DNA from: Sphingopyxis flava
GTDB lineage: Bacteria > Pseudomonadota > Alphaproteobacteria > Sphingomonadales > Sphingomonadaceae
Reading direction: 5' to 3'
DNA length: 64,000 nt
NCBI RefSeq assembly: GCF_900168005.1
Contig: NZ_FUYP01000002.1
Span: forward strand, 124,001 to 188,000
Shown here piece after piece: positions 16,546 to 26,048 of this stretch. The translations under genes were made by a program, and so were the position numbers. Within the stretch, counting starts at the first letter, position 1; every line of letters starts with the position of its first letter. The notes below the pieces were generated by a model, which searched no databases, was not told the origin of the DNA, and saw nothing but the letters and a program-made list of their open reading frames with translations.

Positions 16546-16923
16546 CTAGCTGATCAACCGACTGGGCCAGCCGATGCGCACCAACGTGTCGCTAGGGTCT
16601 GAAACAGCAAATTCATACATGCCCCACGGCTTGTGTATCGGCGCCTTGACCGGACCCAGGATCGCGTCGTGGACCGCTTTTGCGATCTCGTCCACCTTGT
16701 CGGTGTAGAAATAGAGACCGAATGGATTCTGTCCCGGCACCAGCCATTCCTGCGGCGACTCGCTCGTAAGGTGAAGCTGCCAGCCCGCGCCATCGCCGAG
16801 CAGGCGATAGCTGCCATGGTCGCTTACGAGCTGGAGACCAAGCCGCTTGTAAAAGGCTGTGCTGGCGTCAAGGTCGCGGCAAGGCAGAATCGCGGCGATG
16901 CTGCGGCACGGTGCGTCGGACAT
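16546..16923 (-). CDS. VOC-family (glyoxalase/bleomycin-resistance fold) protein
   Basis: The 125-aa single-domain protein begins [23 protein letters not shown], the usual first half-module of VOC proteins, and contains QLHLTSE and [19 protein letters not shown] as the second. The metal-binding positions are only partly kept, so the reaction cannot be predicted. It overlaps no neighbour and is divergent from thrS, with about 120 bp between starts. Confidence 0.85.
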   Translation of the reverse strand: MSDAPCRSIAAILPCRDLDASTAFYKRLGLQLVSDHGSYRLLGDGAGWQLHLTSESPQEWLVPGQNPFGLYFYTDKVDEIAKAVHDAILGPVKAPIHKPWGMYEFAVSDPSDTLVRIGWPSRLIS

Positions 16924-17042
16924 GGCGCCAGCATAGTCCTGCCGCGCCGCTTCGCCAATCGAGTCTAATCCGCCCCTTGCCGCTCCCCGCGCATACTGGC
17001 AAAGGGGCCCGGCAATTCCGCCCCGAAAGGCCTGTTTTCACG

Positions 17043-19046
17043 ATGTCCGACTTGATCCGCGTCACCCTTCCCGATGGCTCTGCCCGAGAAGTTGCGCGCG
17101 GGACCACCCCGGCACAGATTGCGGCGGCCATCGGCCCTGGGCTTGCGAAGGCGGCGCTCGCTGCCAGGGTCGACGGCGAAGTGCGCGACATCATGCGACC
17201 GCTCGAAGCCGACGTGAAGCTCGCGCTCATTACAAGCCGCGACGAGGCTGACGCGCTCGAACTTGTTCGTCACGATTATGCCCATATTCTGGCAGAAGCG
17301 GTGCAGGCGCTGTGGCCCGGAACGCAGATCACTTTCGGTCCCGCGACCGAGGACGGTTTCTATTATGATGTGAAGGCGCCCGAAAGCCGCGATCCCTTCT
17401 CTATGGACGACCTGCCCGCGATCGAGGAGAAGATGCGCGAGATCATCCGCGCCGACAAGCCGCTCCGCCGCGAGGTATGGAGCCGCGATGCGCTGATTTC
17501 CAAATGGGAAAAGGATGGCGAAACCTTCAAGGCGGAGTGGGCGAAGGAACTGCCCGAGGGCGAGGAGCTGACCGTCTACTGGTCGGGTGACGACTGGCTC
17601 GACATGTGCCGTGGTCCCCATCTTGCGAGCACCGGCAAGGTCGATCCCCAGGCTTTCAAGCTGATGCGGGTCGCGGGGGCCTATTGGCGCGGCGATCAGA
17701 AGAACGCGCAGCTGACCCGCATCTATGGCACCGGCTGGCTCAACAAGAAGCAGCTCGACGCCCATCTTCACAAGCTCGAGGAAGCCGCGAAGCGCGACCA
17801 TCGCCGGCTTGGCCGCGAAATGGATCTGTTCCACTTGCAGGAGGAGGCGCACGGGAGCGTCTTCTGGCATCCGCATGGCTATATCGTCTGGCGCGAACTG
17901 GAGGCCTATATGCGCCGCGCGATCGACGGCGCGGGCTACAGGGAAGTCAAGACGCCGCAGGTCATGGACGCGCGCCAATGGGAGCAATCGGGCCACTGGG
18001 GAAAATATCGCGAAAATATGTTCGTTATCCCCGACGAAATCCCGAACACGGAGGATCAAGGTCCGCTCGTCTCGGATGAGGCTGAGTGGATGGCCTTGAA
18101 GCCGATGAACTGCCCCGCGCACGTTCTGATCTTCCGCCAGGGGATCAAGTCGTACCGCGACTTGCCGCTGCGCATATATGAAAATGGCTGTTGCCACCGT
18201 AACGAGCCGCATGGCGCGCTTCACGGCCTGATGCGGGTGCGCCAGTTCACGCAGGACGACGCGCATATCTTTTGCCGCGAGGACCAGATCATCGATGAGG
18301 TGCGCAGCTTCTGCGCGCTTGCCGACCGCATCTACAAGGACTTCGGCTTTTCCTATGCGATCAAGCTCGCGCTGCGCCCCGACAAGCGGTTCGGCAGCGA
18401 GGAAATGTGGGACCTGTCGGAGGCCGAGCTGCGTGACGCGGTGGTTCGCGCGGGCCTTGCCAACGACGAATATGGGTGGGAAGAGCTGCCCGGCGAGGGC
18501 GCCTTTTATGCGCCCAAGCTCGAATGGCATCTCACCGACGCGATCGGCCGCACCTGGCAGGTGGGGACCATCCAGTCCGACCGCGTTCTACCCGAGCGTC
18601 TCGATGCAAGCTATATCGGCGAGGATGGTGAGCGCCACCGCCCGATCATGCTCCACCGCGCGATCTTTGGCAGTTACGAGCGCTTCATCGGAATCCTGAT
18701 CGAGCATTTCGCAGGCCGCTTTCCGACCTGGCTCGCGCCAGTCCAGGCGGTGGTTGCCACGATCGTGTCCGATGCCGACGATTATGCGAGTGACGCCGCG
18801 GCGCAACTTCGGGAGGCGGGCATCCGCGTCGAGAGCGATCTTCGCAACGAGAAGATCAACTACAAGGTACGCGAGCACAGCCTCGCCAAGGTCCCTCATC
18901 TCCTTGTCGTCGGCAAGCGCGAAGCCGAGGAAGGTACGGTCGCGGTCCGCACGCTGGGACAGGAGGGGCAGCGCATCATGCCGCTCGCCGAGGCGATTGC
19001 GATGCTGAGCGCTGAGGCCACGCCGCCAGACCTGCGCGCGGCTTGA
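17043..19046 (+). CDS. thrS: Threonyl-tRNA synthetase
   Basis: The 667-aa protein has all ThrRS parts: an N-terminal TGS domain (1-65), an editing domain with [11 protein letters not shown] and MCRGPHL, the class II core with the zinc ligands (Cys in PMNCPAH, His in [11 protein letters not shown] and in MLHRAIFGS), and a C-terminal anticodon-binding domain from about residue 560. It charges tRNA-Thr and clears Ser-tRNA-Thr. ATG at 17043 gives the usual TGS start; the frame upstream overlaps the divergent gene and is not conserved. No T-box leader is seen in the 120-bp upstream region. Confidence 0.98.
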   Translation: MSDLIRVTLPDGSAREVARGTTPAQIAAAIGPGLAKAALAARVDGEVRDIMRPLEADVKLALITSRDEADALELVRHDYAHILAEAVQALWPGTQITFGPATEDGFYYDVKAPESRDPFSMDDLPAIEEKMREIIRADKPLRREVWSRDALISKWEKDGETFKAEWAKELPEGEELTVYWSGDDWLDMCRGPHLASTGKVDPQAFKLMRVAGAYWRGDQKNAQLTRIYGTGWLNKKQLDAHLHKLEEAAKRDHRRLGREMDLFHLQEEAHGSVFWHPHGYIVWRELEAYMRRAIDGAGYREVKTPQVMDARQWEQSGHWGKYRENMFVIPDEIPNTEDQGPLVSDEAEWMALKPMNCPAHVLIFRQGIKSYRDLPLRIYENGCCHRNEPHGALHGLMRVRQFTQDDAHIFCREDQIIDEVRSFCALADRIYKDFGFSYAIKLALRPDKRFGSEEMWDLSEAELRDAVVRAGLANDEYGWEELPGEGAFYAPKLEWHLTDAIGRTWQVGTIQSDRVLPERLDASYIGEDGERHRPIMLHRAIFGSYERFIGILIEHFAGRFPTWLAPVQAVVATIVSDADDYASDAAAQLREAGIRVESDLRNEKINYKVREHSLAKVPHLLVVGKREAEEGTVAVRTLGQEGQRIMPLAEAIAMLSAEATPPDLRAA

Positions 19047-19804
19047 CAGCGCTCTACGAGATACTCGGATTTGCGCCGCTGACACTCGCGGGTGCGGCGG
19101 CGATGACCTTTGGGGCCGCCTATGTACGCGGGCTGACCGGCTTCGGGATGGCGATCATCCTCGTGCCGCTGCTCGGGCTTATCATTCCTCCCGCGCAGGC
19201 GGTGGTTCTCGGCATATTGTTGCAGTTGCTTATCGGCCCGGTGGGAATAGGACTGATCCACGCCGGCGCTGACCGGCAAACCGCGCTTCCGATCGGGCTG
19301 ATCGCCATGGCAACGACGCCGATCGGAATGGCGGTGCTCGACGTTACGCGTCCCGACGTCGCGCGGCTTTTGATTACGGTGGTTGCTGTCGGCGCCTTCG
19401 TCGCGGTGCTGCTGCCGAAGCAGCCCGAGGGGCACCGGCCGGGACGCGGCGCGGTGATCGGCACCGGGGTCGCCTCGGGGATATTGACGGGCTTTGCGGC
19501 GATGCCAGGACCGCCAGTGGTGCCCTTCTATCTTCGCCGCCACCTTGAGCCGCGCGTCGCGCGCGCCTCGATGCTCCTCATCTTCTTCCTGACCTCGATC
19601 GCCGGGACGGCCGCGGCGCTGTGGGTGGGCATCGCGACGCAGCGGCTCTTTCTGATCGCGCTGCTCCTCTTCCTCCCCATGTGGCTCGGCAATCGGGCCG
19701 GGGGGCGCCACTTCGGCCGCGTGCCGCCGCATGTCTGGCAGGCGATGGTTGCGGTTGTACTGGGCATTGCCGCCATCTCGGCGGTGGTACGACTGCTGAA
19801 CTAG
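19043..19804 (+). CDS. TSUP-family membrane transporter (TauE/SafE type)
   Basis: The 253-aa protein is very hydrophobic with about eight membrane segments in two similar halves. Each half holds a small-residue signature: [17 protein letters not shown] in the first and [15 protein letters not shown] in the second, as in sulfite/organosulfonate exporters. The start is TTG at 19043, overlapping the thrS stop as TTGA, so it is coupled to thrS. The substrate is unknown. It converges with the ABC permease gene; the two stop codons overlap by 4 bp. Confidence 0.88.
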   Translation: MTALYEILGFAPLTLAGAAAMTFGAAYVRGLTGFGMAIILVPLLGLIIPPAQAVVLGILLQLLIGPVGIGLIHAGADRQTALPIGLIAMATTPIGMAVLDVTRPDVARLLITVVAVGAFVAVLLPKQPEGHRPGRGAVIGTGVASGILTGFAAMPGPPVVPFYLRRHLEPRVARASMLLIFFLTSIAGTAAALWVGIATQRLFLIALLLFLPMWLGNRAGGRHFGRVPPHVWQAMVAVVLGIAAISAVVRLLN

Positions 19805-22305
19805 AGATTTCGCAGTGCGCGCGCCGGGCGCGTCGAGAGCAGGGGCCAGCTTCCCGCGATGCCGATCAGAAAAGATAGGCCGGCGCCGCCAAGCAGGGTC
19901 AGGCCGACGATGAGGGGATCGGGCGCGAAGCGAAAATCGAAGAGCTGCGTGACCACATACCAGGCCGAGCTGAGGCCAAGTCCGAGCGCCAAAATTGCAA
20001 GCACTGCCGCGAGCAGACCATATTCGACCCCCTGCGCCGCAAGTATCTGTCCGCGCGTTGCGCCGAGGAGTTTCAGGATGACGCTATCATAGACGCGCCG
20101 CTCGCGGCTCGCCGCAATCGCACCGATCAGAACGGCTATGCCTGCGAGGATCGCAATGCTCGCCGCGGCCGCGATCGCCTGGCTCATCTGGGTGAGAAGA
20201 GCTGTCACCTGCGTTACCACGTCGCGCACCGCGATGAGCGAGGCCGAGGGGAAAGCCTGCGGAATGTCGCGGGCGAGCACGGCTTCGGCCTCCGGACTGA
20301 CCGCTATGGTTGCGATCATATTATGCGGCGCCGAGTCGAAGCTTTCCGGCGAGAAGACGAGAACGTAGTTAAGACCGAAATTGTCCCATTCGACCGTGCG
20401 CAAGGAGGCGACCTTTGCTTGCACTTCTACGCCGAGCACATTGACGCTCAGCGTATCGCCAAGTTTCAGATCCAGCGATTTGGCCACCTCCTGCTCGACG
20501 CTGACCAGCGGCGGTCCCTTGTAGTTTGTCGGCCACCAGCTGCCGCCGACCAGAGCGCTTCCTTGCGGCAGTTCGGCGCTATAGGTCAGGCCGCGATCGC
20601 CCCGCAGCACCCATGCGCCCTCGGGCAGCTCTGCGAGCTCGTCGACGCGCTGGCCCGCATATTCGGTGACGCTACCGCGCAGCGCCGGGATGAGGTTGAT
20701 CTCGGCTTTTGGCTCAGCATGCGTCACCAGCCCGCGAAAGCGCTCGGCACCATCGCGGGGAACGTCGAGAACGAAGAAGCTCGGCGCACGCTGAGGCACG
20801 GTGCGCGCGATTTCGGCCGTCATGCTCGTCTGGATAGCGGCGAGTGCGACGAACAGGGTGAGACCCAGCCCGAGCGCAACGACAAGTGCGCCCGTTGGGG
20901 CGCCCGGCCGGTGGAGATTGGCGAGCGCGAGACGCAGCAGCGGACGTCGAGGCCGCGGCAACTTGCTCGCGCCGCGTCGCACCAGCCAGCCGAGCCCTAC
21001 AAGAAGGAGGAGAAGACCCGCAGCGGCGCCAACGAAGCCGAGCGCGAACCAGGGCTCGCGCGCGGTACCGACTGCAAGTGCGACAATGGCGGCAAGCGCC
21101 GCCGCGACCGCAAGGACGGTGCGCGGCTCGGGCCGCGCAAGTCGGTCGACGGTGGCGCGGAACAACCCTGCCGCGGGCACTTGGCGCGCCGCTGCGAGGG
21201 GAGGAAGGGCAAAAGCGACGGCGATCAGCAGGCCATAAGCGGCGCTGACAGCAAGCGGCAGCGGATAGATGGCCAGGCCTGGCTTCACCGGCAAGACATC
21301 GCCCGCAATGGCCGTGACAAGAGGCGGCGCAAGCGCCCCGACTGCGAGACCAAGGATTATAGCGCCAGCCGCAACCGCGAGGATCTGGAGCGCATAGATC
21401 TGCATCAGCGCCGCGCTGTCCGCGCCGAGCACTTTCAGCGTCGCAAGCCCCGGACGCTTGCCCGCGAGATAAGTTGCAACCCCGTTGCCGACCCCGATTC
21501 CCGCGATGACGAGTGCGGCGAGGCCGACCAGCGACAGGAACTGACCCATGCGTTCGATAAAGCGCCGCGTGCCCGGCGCGCCATTGTTGCGGTCGGTGAT
21601 GTCCCAGCCGGCCTCGGGAAAAGCGGCGGCGAGCCGTTTGCGTGCCGCCTCGACGTCCGCGCCTATCGGCAGACGGACGCGGTACTTGCTTTCGTAAAGG
21701 CTGCCCGGCTGGATCAGCTGCGTCGCGGGGAGGTCCAAAAGCCCGATAATCGCGACCGGCCCGAGCGTGAAGCCCTCGCCCAGCCGATCGGGTTCGTCTG
21801 TGACAATGCCGTCCACTACAAACGTCATCTCGCCGAATTTCACGCTGGAATCGCGTTCAAGGCCGAGCCGGGAGGCGAGATCCTGGCCGATCCAGATGCG
21901 TCCAGGGGGCGGCGCGCCACGTCGCGCTCCCTTCTCGAGCCGCAACGTGCCGTAGAGCGGATAGGCGTCGTCGACCGCCTTGAGCTCGGACAAGAGCGCC
22001 TCGCCGTCGGCATTGTTCGCCATGGCGCGCAGCCGCACCGTGGCGGAGACGCGGCCTTCGCGGCGAAAGGCGGCCATTTCGTCCGCGGTCGCTTCGCGCT
22101 GGGGTAGGCTGAACTCGATATCACCGCCGAGGATCGTCTGCCCGCGCGCTTCGAGCTCGGACGTGATGCCGCGGGTCAGGCTGCCGATTGCGGCAAGCGT
22201 TGCGACACCGAGAAAGAGGCAGACCGCGAGCAGCCGGAGCCCGCGGATGCGCGCCGCAAGGTCGCGACGCGCGATGCGCCAGAGGAGCGCGAGGGGGATG
22301 CTCAA
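19801..22305 (-). CDS. ABC transporter permease, FtsX-like (YbbP type)
   Basis: The 834-aa inner-membrane protein has an N-terminal membrane segment, a large periplasmic domain (about 45-250), two FtsX-like membrane blocks, and a C-terminal FtsX domain containing VILKLLGATRGQILAAQGVEYGLL. Ten membrane segments and two periplasmic domains are the YbbP layout (MacB superfamily relatives). The start is set at TTG 22305 after GAGGGTGGG, 28 bp after the ATPase stop; no ATG fits. With the upstream ATPase and the divergent TesA-like gene it reproduces the E. coli ybbA-ybbP/tesA neighbourhood. Substrate unknown. Confidence 0.9.
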   Translation of the reverse strand: MSIPLALLWRIARRDLAARIRGLRLLAVCLFLGVATLAAIGSLTRGITSELEARGQTILGGDIEFSLPQREATADEMAAFRREGRVSATVRLRAMANNADGEALLSELKAVDDAYPLYGTLRLEKGARRGAPPPGRIWIGQDLASRLGLERDSSVKFGEMTFVVDGIVTDEPDRLGEGFTLGPVAIIGLLDLPATQLIQPGSLYESKYRVRLPIGADVEAARKRLAAAFPEAGWDITDRNNGAPGTRRFIERMGQFLSLVGLAALVIAGIGVGNGVATYLAGKRPGLATLKVLGADSAALMQIYALQILAVAAGAIILGLAVGALAPPLVTAIAGDVLPVKPGLAIYPLPLAVSAAYGLLIAVAFALPPLAAARQVPAAGLFRATVDRLARPEPRTVLAVAAALAAIVALAVGTAREPWFALGFVGAAAGLLLLLVGLGWLVRRGASKLPRPRRPLLRLALANLHRPGAPTGALVVALGLGLTLFVALAAIQTSMTAEIARTVPQRAPSFFVLDVPRDGAERFRGLVTHAEPKAEINLIPALRGSVTEYAGQRVDELAELPEGAWVLRGDRGLTYSAELPQGSALVGGSWWPTNYKGPPLVSVEQEVAKSLDLKLGDTLSVNVLGVEVQAKVASLRTVEWDNFGLNYVLVFSPESFDSAPHNMIATIAVSPEAEAVLARDIPQAFPSASLIAVRDVVTQVTALLTQMSQAIAAAASIAILAGIAVLIGAIAASRERRVYDSVILKLLGATRGQILAAQGVEYGLLAAVLAILALGLGLSSAWYVVTQLFDFRFAPDPLIVGLTLLGGAGLSFLIGIAGSWPLLSTRPARALRNL

Positions 22306-22333
22306 GATCCCACCCTCAAAACAGACAAGGGGC

Positions 22334-23047
22334 TCAAGCCGCCCGCTCCTTGATCCGCCCGTCATGCATGGTGATGACCCGGTCGCAGTGTTCGGCGAGT
22401 TCGGGGTCGTGGGTGATGATGAGCAGCGTCGCTCCCAATGCGGCCCGCCGGGCAAAGATCAATTCGATAATCGAATGGCCGGTCGCGGTGTCGAGATTCC
22501 CGGTCGGTTCGTCGGCAAAAATAATCGCAGGTTCGCTCGCCATCGCGCGTGCGATGGCCACGCGCTGCTGCTCACCTCCTGAAAGCTGTGCGGGATAATG
22601 GGTGAGCCGGTGACCAAGACCCACGGCCTCCAGTTCGGCCCGCGCGCGGCCAAAGGGGTCGGCCACGCCTGCAAGTTCGAGCGGTACTGCAACATTTTCC
22701 AGAGCTGTCATTGTCGGCAGCAGGTGAAAGGCCTGGAGCACGATGCCGATTCGTCCGCGCCGCGCCCGCGCAAGTTCATCCTCGTCCATCGCCGTGAAAT
22801 CGAGGCCTGCAACGCGGATGCTGCCACCGTTTGCGCGCTCGAGCCCGGCAAGAACGGCCATCAGCGAGCTTTTGCCGGACCCCGATGGGCCGAGCAGCGC
22901 GACCGACGTGCCGGCCTCGACCTCGAAATCGACGCCGCGCAATATTTCGACGGGGGCCTTGTCGCTCCCGAGCGTCAGCGTCACATTATGGGCGGCGATC
23001 GCCAGCTCTGGCGCCAGAGAGGTCTGGTGTCGGGGAGCGTCGGGCAA
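22334..23047 (-). CDS. ABC transporter ATP-binding protein (YbbA/LolD type)
   Basis: The 237-aa ATPase has Walker A GPSGSGKSS, Q-loop VLQAFHLLP, signature LSGGEQQRVAIARA, Walker B IIFADEPTGNLD and switch THDPELAEHCD. These are the sequences of the LolD/MacB-type group. It forms a transporter with the FtsX-like permease encoded next. The start is uncertain; TTG at 23047, eight nt after AAGG, gives a normal length, while the open frame further upstream lies in the divergent gene. Confidence 0.92.
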   Translation of the reverse strand: MPDAPRHQTSLAPELAIAAHNVTLTLGSDKAPVEILRGVDFEVEAGTSVALLGPSGSGKSSLMAVLAGLERANGGSIRVAGLDFTAMDEDELARARRGRIGIVLQAFHLLPTMTALENVAVPLELAGVADPFGRARAELEAVGLGHRLTHYPAQLSGGEQQRVAIARAMASEPAIIFADEPTGNLDTATGHSIIELIFARRAALGATLLIITHDPELAEHCDRVITMHDGRIKERAA

Positions 23048-23064
23048 GGAAGGAACCTTTTGGA

Positions 23065-23781
23065 ATGAAAGCGGCCGGATGGCGCTCTGTCGGAATATAT
23101 GGTTGCGCAATCGCGCTTTGCCAACCACTCGCCGCGTGCGGCAGCGCCGATGCGCCGCCAGCGCCGCCAGCGCCGCGCGAAGAGGCAAAAGCCGACGCAG
23201 CTGCTGCGCTCCGCCGCGACGTGCCGCTTGTCATAGCCTTTGGCGACAGCCTCTACGCCGGCTACCGGCTGGGGCCCAGGGACGGTCTCGCTCCGCAGCT
23301 TCAGGCGCAGCTTCTGGCCGACGGAATTCGCGTGCGCGTCCAGAACGCCGGCGTTTCGGGCGACACCACCGCGGCAGGACGACAGCGCCTCTCCTTCGTC
23401 CTCGATAATGCGAAATCCAAGCCCGCGCTCGTAGTGCTGGGGCTTGGCGGCAACGACATGTTGCGCGGGATCGGTCCCGACGAGACGCGCGCCAATCTCG
23501 ACGCCATGCTGGCCGAGCTCGACCGGCGCGGCATTCCGGTGCTGCTGACCGGAATGGTTGCGGCGCCCAACCTCGGCGCCGACTATGCCAAGGCGTTCAA
23601 CCCCATCTTCCACGAGCTCGCGACGAAATATGGGGCGAGCCTCTATCCCTTCATCCTCGACAATGTGGTCACCGACCCGTCGCTGATGCTCGACGACCAT
23701 ATTCATCCCAATGCCAAGGGGGTGGAGGTAATTGCCCAGGGACTGGCACCGCTGGTCGGAGCGGCGCTGCCGGAGCAATAG
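23065..23781 (+). CDS. TesA-like SGNH esterase/thioesterase, lipoprotein
   Basis: The 238-aa protein has a signal sequence ending in a lipobox, PLAACGS, so it is probably anchored in the outer membrane or inner-membrane periplasmic face. The SGNH blocks are all present: IAFGDSLYAGYRLG (Ser), GVSGDTTAAG (Gly), LGLGGNDMLRG (Asn) and DDHIHPNAKG (Asp and His). E. coli TesA is periplasmic and acts on thioesters and esters. It is divergent from the ABC ATPase gene with only 17 bp between start codons, as tesA is next to ybbA in E. coli. Confidence 0.92.
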   Translation: MKAAGWRSVGIYGCAIALCQPLAACGSADAPPAPPAPREEAKADAAAALRRDVPLVIAFGDSLYAGYRLGPRDGLAPQLQAQLLADGIRVRVQNAGVSGDTTAAGRQRLSFVLDNAKSKPALVVLGLGGNDMLRGIGPDETRANLDAMLAELDRRGIPVLLTGMVAAPNLGADYAKAFNPIFHELATKYGASLYPFILDNVVTDPSLMLDDHIHPNAKGVEVIAQGLAPLVGAALPEQ

Positions 23782-23893
23782 CCCGCATCGCGATGGGCGT
23801 GCCGCCGGCGGCGAAGAGATCTGCCGCCGATTTGCGGGCACGGCAGCCACCGAGGATTTGCTTTGGGCCTTCGGCAGGTTTCAAGCGATCGAT

Positions 23894-24541
23894 CTAGACG
23901 AGAAGTTTCTTCGCGCGCGCGCGCCAGCTCGCCGCGAGCGCTTCCATCTCCGCGAGCGTTCGCAGGGCGTCGGGCTCGCGCTTTCCAGCCCCGCCGATCA
24001 ACAGGGCAAAAACGCGCGCGACGGTCCAGTTGGGCAATGAGCGCTCGACAGGCTCGAGCGCGTCGCCCTCGGCGACCGCCCCTTCCTCGATCACGCGATA
24101 ATACCAGCCGCAGCGCCCGCTGCTCACCACCGTCGCGGGAACACTGGCGACGCCGAAACGGTGGCCGAGCTTCCAGCAGGGCTGGCGTCCCTGGCTGATC
24201 TCGACCAGCGCGCTGCCGAGCCGGAACCGGTCACCGATGCAGACAATTTCTTCGGTGAGGCCGCTCGTCGAGATATTCTCTCCAAACGCACCCGGCGCAG
24301 CAAGAAGGGCATGGTCGCCGAGCTGTTCGCACCAGAAGGGATAATGATCGCGCGGATAGTGATGGATCGCCTTGTCGGGGCCCCCGTGGACCGAAAGGTC
24401 AGCCTGCTCATCGCCCTCGATGCCGAGGAAGCCGACGCGCCTCGGCCCCGCAACGCGGGTTTTGTCAATCGCGCTCGCTTCGCCTCTGTCGCCGAAGCGC
24501 TGGGCTTTTCCGGTCAGGACCCTGTCGATGGTGATACTCAT
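23894..24541 (-). CDS. MOSC-domain protein (YiiM-like)
   Basis: The 215-aa product begins with [27 protein letters not shown], the typical core of MOSC proteins, and continues with [19 protein letters not shown] and [11 protein letters not shown] with the conserved cysteine that binds sulfur or molybdenum cofactor. YiiM relatives take part in reduction of N-hydroxylated bases. Its ATG overlaps the stop of the YnfA-family gene (ATGA), so the two are coupled. Confidence 0.92.
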   Translation of the reverse strand: MSITIDRVLTGKAQRFGDRGEASAIDKTRVAGPRRVGFLGIEGDEQADLSVHGGPDKAIHHYPRDHYPFWCEQLGDHALLAAPGAFGENISTSGLTEEIVCIGDRFRLGSALVEISQGRQPCWKLGHRFGVASVPATVVSSGRCGWYYRVIEEGAVAEGDALEPVERSLPNWTVARVFALLIGGAGKREPDALRTLAEMEALAASWRARAKKLLV

Positions 24542-24867
24542 GCGGGACTGCCGCGCGGGCCAAAGAGGATTATAGCGGCTCCGCCGAGGCAGATGAGCCC
24601 GCCAAGAAGGTCCCAGCGATCAGGCCGCGCGCCTTCGACTGCCCACAGCCACAAAATTGCCGCCACGATATAGACGCCGCCATAGGCGGCGTAGGCGCGC
24701 CCCGCATGATTGGCATCGACGAGTGTGAGAAGCCATGCAAAGAGCGCCAGCGAGGCCATGCCGGGCAGCAGCCATCCGGCAGACTTGTCCATTCGCAGCC
24801 ACGCCCAGAAGGCAAAGCATCCGGCGATCTCGGCGAGCGCGGCCCCGATATAGGCGAAAGCGGTCAT
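24538..24867 (-). CDS. YnfA/UPF0060 family small membrane protein
   Basis: The 109-aa protein has four membrane helices and the family features: [17 protein letters not shown] in the first helix, [20 protein letters not shown] in the third and [20 protein letters not shown] in the last. Members resemble small multidrug-resistance transporters (YnfA of Shigella is reported as an efflux pump), but substrates are poorly known. It is cotranscribed with the MOSC gene. Confidence 0.93.
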   Translation of the reverse strand: MTAFAYIGAALAEIAGCFAFWAWLRMDKSAGWLLPGMASLALFAWLLTLVDANHAGRAYAAYGGVYIVAAILWLWAVEGARPDRWDLLGGLICLGGAAIILFGPRGSPA

Positions 24868-25286
24868 GCCTCACCGTGGCGCGGCGATGCTGGAAAGGGA
24901 AGGGGATATGCGAAGGATGGCGGGATCGTCTCGACCAGGAGATGCCTCGTTCCCGGTAAAACCCAGATCCCAGCCCGCGATGAACGCGCCTGGGAACAGG
25001 GCCGGAGTCGCATCGCGAAGGATCAGAACATGCCTTTCCAGATTCTCCCGCTGACGGATGGCGGCCGCGCCCGCGCCGCATCGGCTGATTTGCTGGGCTG
25101 GCTCCTTGGGGCGGATCGCCTGTTCTTGCGCCAAGGCATTTAAAGCGGAGGCCGACCAGCCAACATGACCGGGAGCATGTTCTTGAGCACGCTTATTAAC
25201 AGGGGTCATCGAACGGACTGTGACGGTCTTCAATCGATCGGCTTGGTTGCCAGGGGATGAAAGGGGCCGCGCCGTGCCCGGCACAA
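24868..25286. other. Gap of about 420 bp without a convincing gene
   Basis: Open frames exist on both strands, but none has a ribosome site with a plausible start, a known domain or a hydrophobicity pattern of a real protein. The sequence between the YnfA start and the beta-barrel terminator therefore looks like decayed or regulatory DNA. A possible 37-codon frame at 25030-25143 (plus strand, AAGGAT before ATG) cannot be excluded. Confidence 0.5.
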
Positions 25287-25316
25287 GGAAAAGGGGCGGC
25301 CCCGCGGGACCGCCCC
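25287..25316 (-). terminator. Intrinsic terminator of the beta-barrel gene
   Basis: On the minus strand GGGGCGG pairs with CCGCCCC around an inner CCCGCGGG, followed by TTTTCC, 26 bp past the stop codon at 25342. The stem is about 11 bp and very GC-rich. Confidence 0.85.
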
Positions 25317-25341
25317 TCTCGCTCAAACCTGTCCGATCGGA

Positions 25342-25800
25342 TCAGAAGGCGAAGCCGACGCCAACGGCGAAGGTGTCGAAATCGCTGAAGTTACCAATGA
25401 ACTGGTGACGATATTCGACCTTGCCGTAGAGGTTTGTGCCAAGCTTGTGCTCATAGCCGACGCCTGCATAAGGGTCGTCGATGTCGCTGAACGTGTAACC
25501 GCCAGCGGCGTAGAGCTTGCCCTTCTCGCCGATCTTCGCGCCGACGCGGCCGCCGGCCGAGAACTGAACGTCGGCTCCGTCGATCAGAACCTTGTCGCCG
25601 GCCACTTCGGCACCGACGAAAGTCGTCGAACCGAGGTCGAAGTCATAGCCGGCCGCAGCGCCCAGGGTCGCGTCGTCGAGACCGCTGCCGGTGACGTAGC
25701 CGCCGCGCACTTCGACGCGGGCTTCGCCGCCGTCGGCGGCCATGGCGGGGGCGGCAACAACGGCCGAGAGGAGAGCGGCTGCAACTGCGAACTTCTTCAT
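25342..25800 (-). CDS. Small outer-membrane beta-barrel protein
   Basis: The 152-aa precursor has a signal peptide cleaved near AAPAMAADGG. The mature 130 residues alternate in the way of amphipathic strands (for example VEVRGGYVTGS, LYAAGGYTFSD, NLYGKVEYRHQF) and end with a phenylalanine in FAVGVGFAF, the recognition signal for the outer-membrane insertion machinery. The size suggests an eight-stranded barrel of the OmpX/OMP_b-brl kind. AGGAAGAG precedes the ATG. It has its own terminator and a 22-bp dyad about 120 bp upstream. Confidence 0.9.
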   Translation of the reverse strand: MKKFAVAAALLSAVVAAPAMAADGGEARVEVRGGYVTGSGLDDATLGAAAGYDFDLGSTTFVGAEVAGDKVLIDGADVQFSAGGRVGAKIGEKGKLYAAGGYTFSDIDDPYAGVGYEHKLGTNLYGKVEYRHQFIGNFSDFDTFAVGVGFAF

Positions 25801-25919
25801 TTTCTCTTCCTTTTCTCTGAAAGGACCCGCGCCCTTTGGGTCGGGGTCCGCGCCCCTAGATGGCGTTCGGACCTGTCGCGTCAATGAACGGCGCGTTCAG
25901 AATAGGACAATTTCCTCGC

Positions 25920-25941
25920 CTGTGTTATTTTTACAACACAG
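25920..25941. promoter_or_regulatory. Dyad CTGTGTT-N8-AACACAG upstream of the beta-barrel gene
   Basis: The two 7-bp arms are perfect and separated by eight AT-rich bases. It lies between rlmN and the beta-barrel gene, 120 bp before the latter's start, and is not followed by a T tract, so an operator is more likely than a terminator. The binding protein is unknown. Confidence 0.4.
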
Positions 25942-26048
25942 TGCAGAAAGGCGCAGCAAGTCAGCCTCGGCGCCCGGACCTTAGAAATGTCGGTTTTGAT
26001 CCGGGTTTCAAGAGTTTGCGCCGTAGCGAAGCCCCCGGCGGGAGCGCC

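Noticed and set aside
16965-18530. 521-codon minus-strand frame opposite thrS
   Set aside because: Caused by high GC; thrS on the plus strand has all motifs.
20323-22107. 594-codon plus-strand frame opposite the ABC permease gene
   Set aside because: The product is Arg/Gln-rich without domain or start signal, while the minus strand encodes a complete FtsX-like permease.
24706-25326. Overlapping frames on both strands after the YnfA gene
   Set aside because: Neither has a domain or convincing start; composition looks like chance in GC-rich DNA. A 37-codon frame at 25030-25143 remains only a weak possibility.
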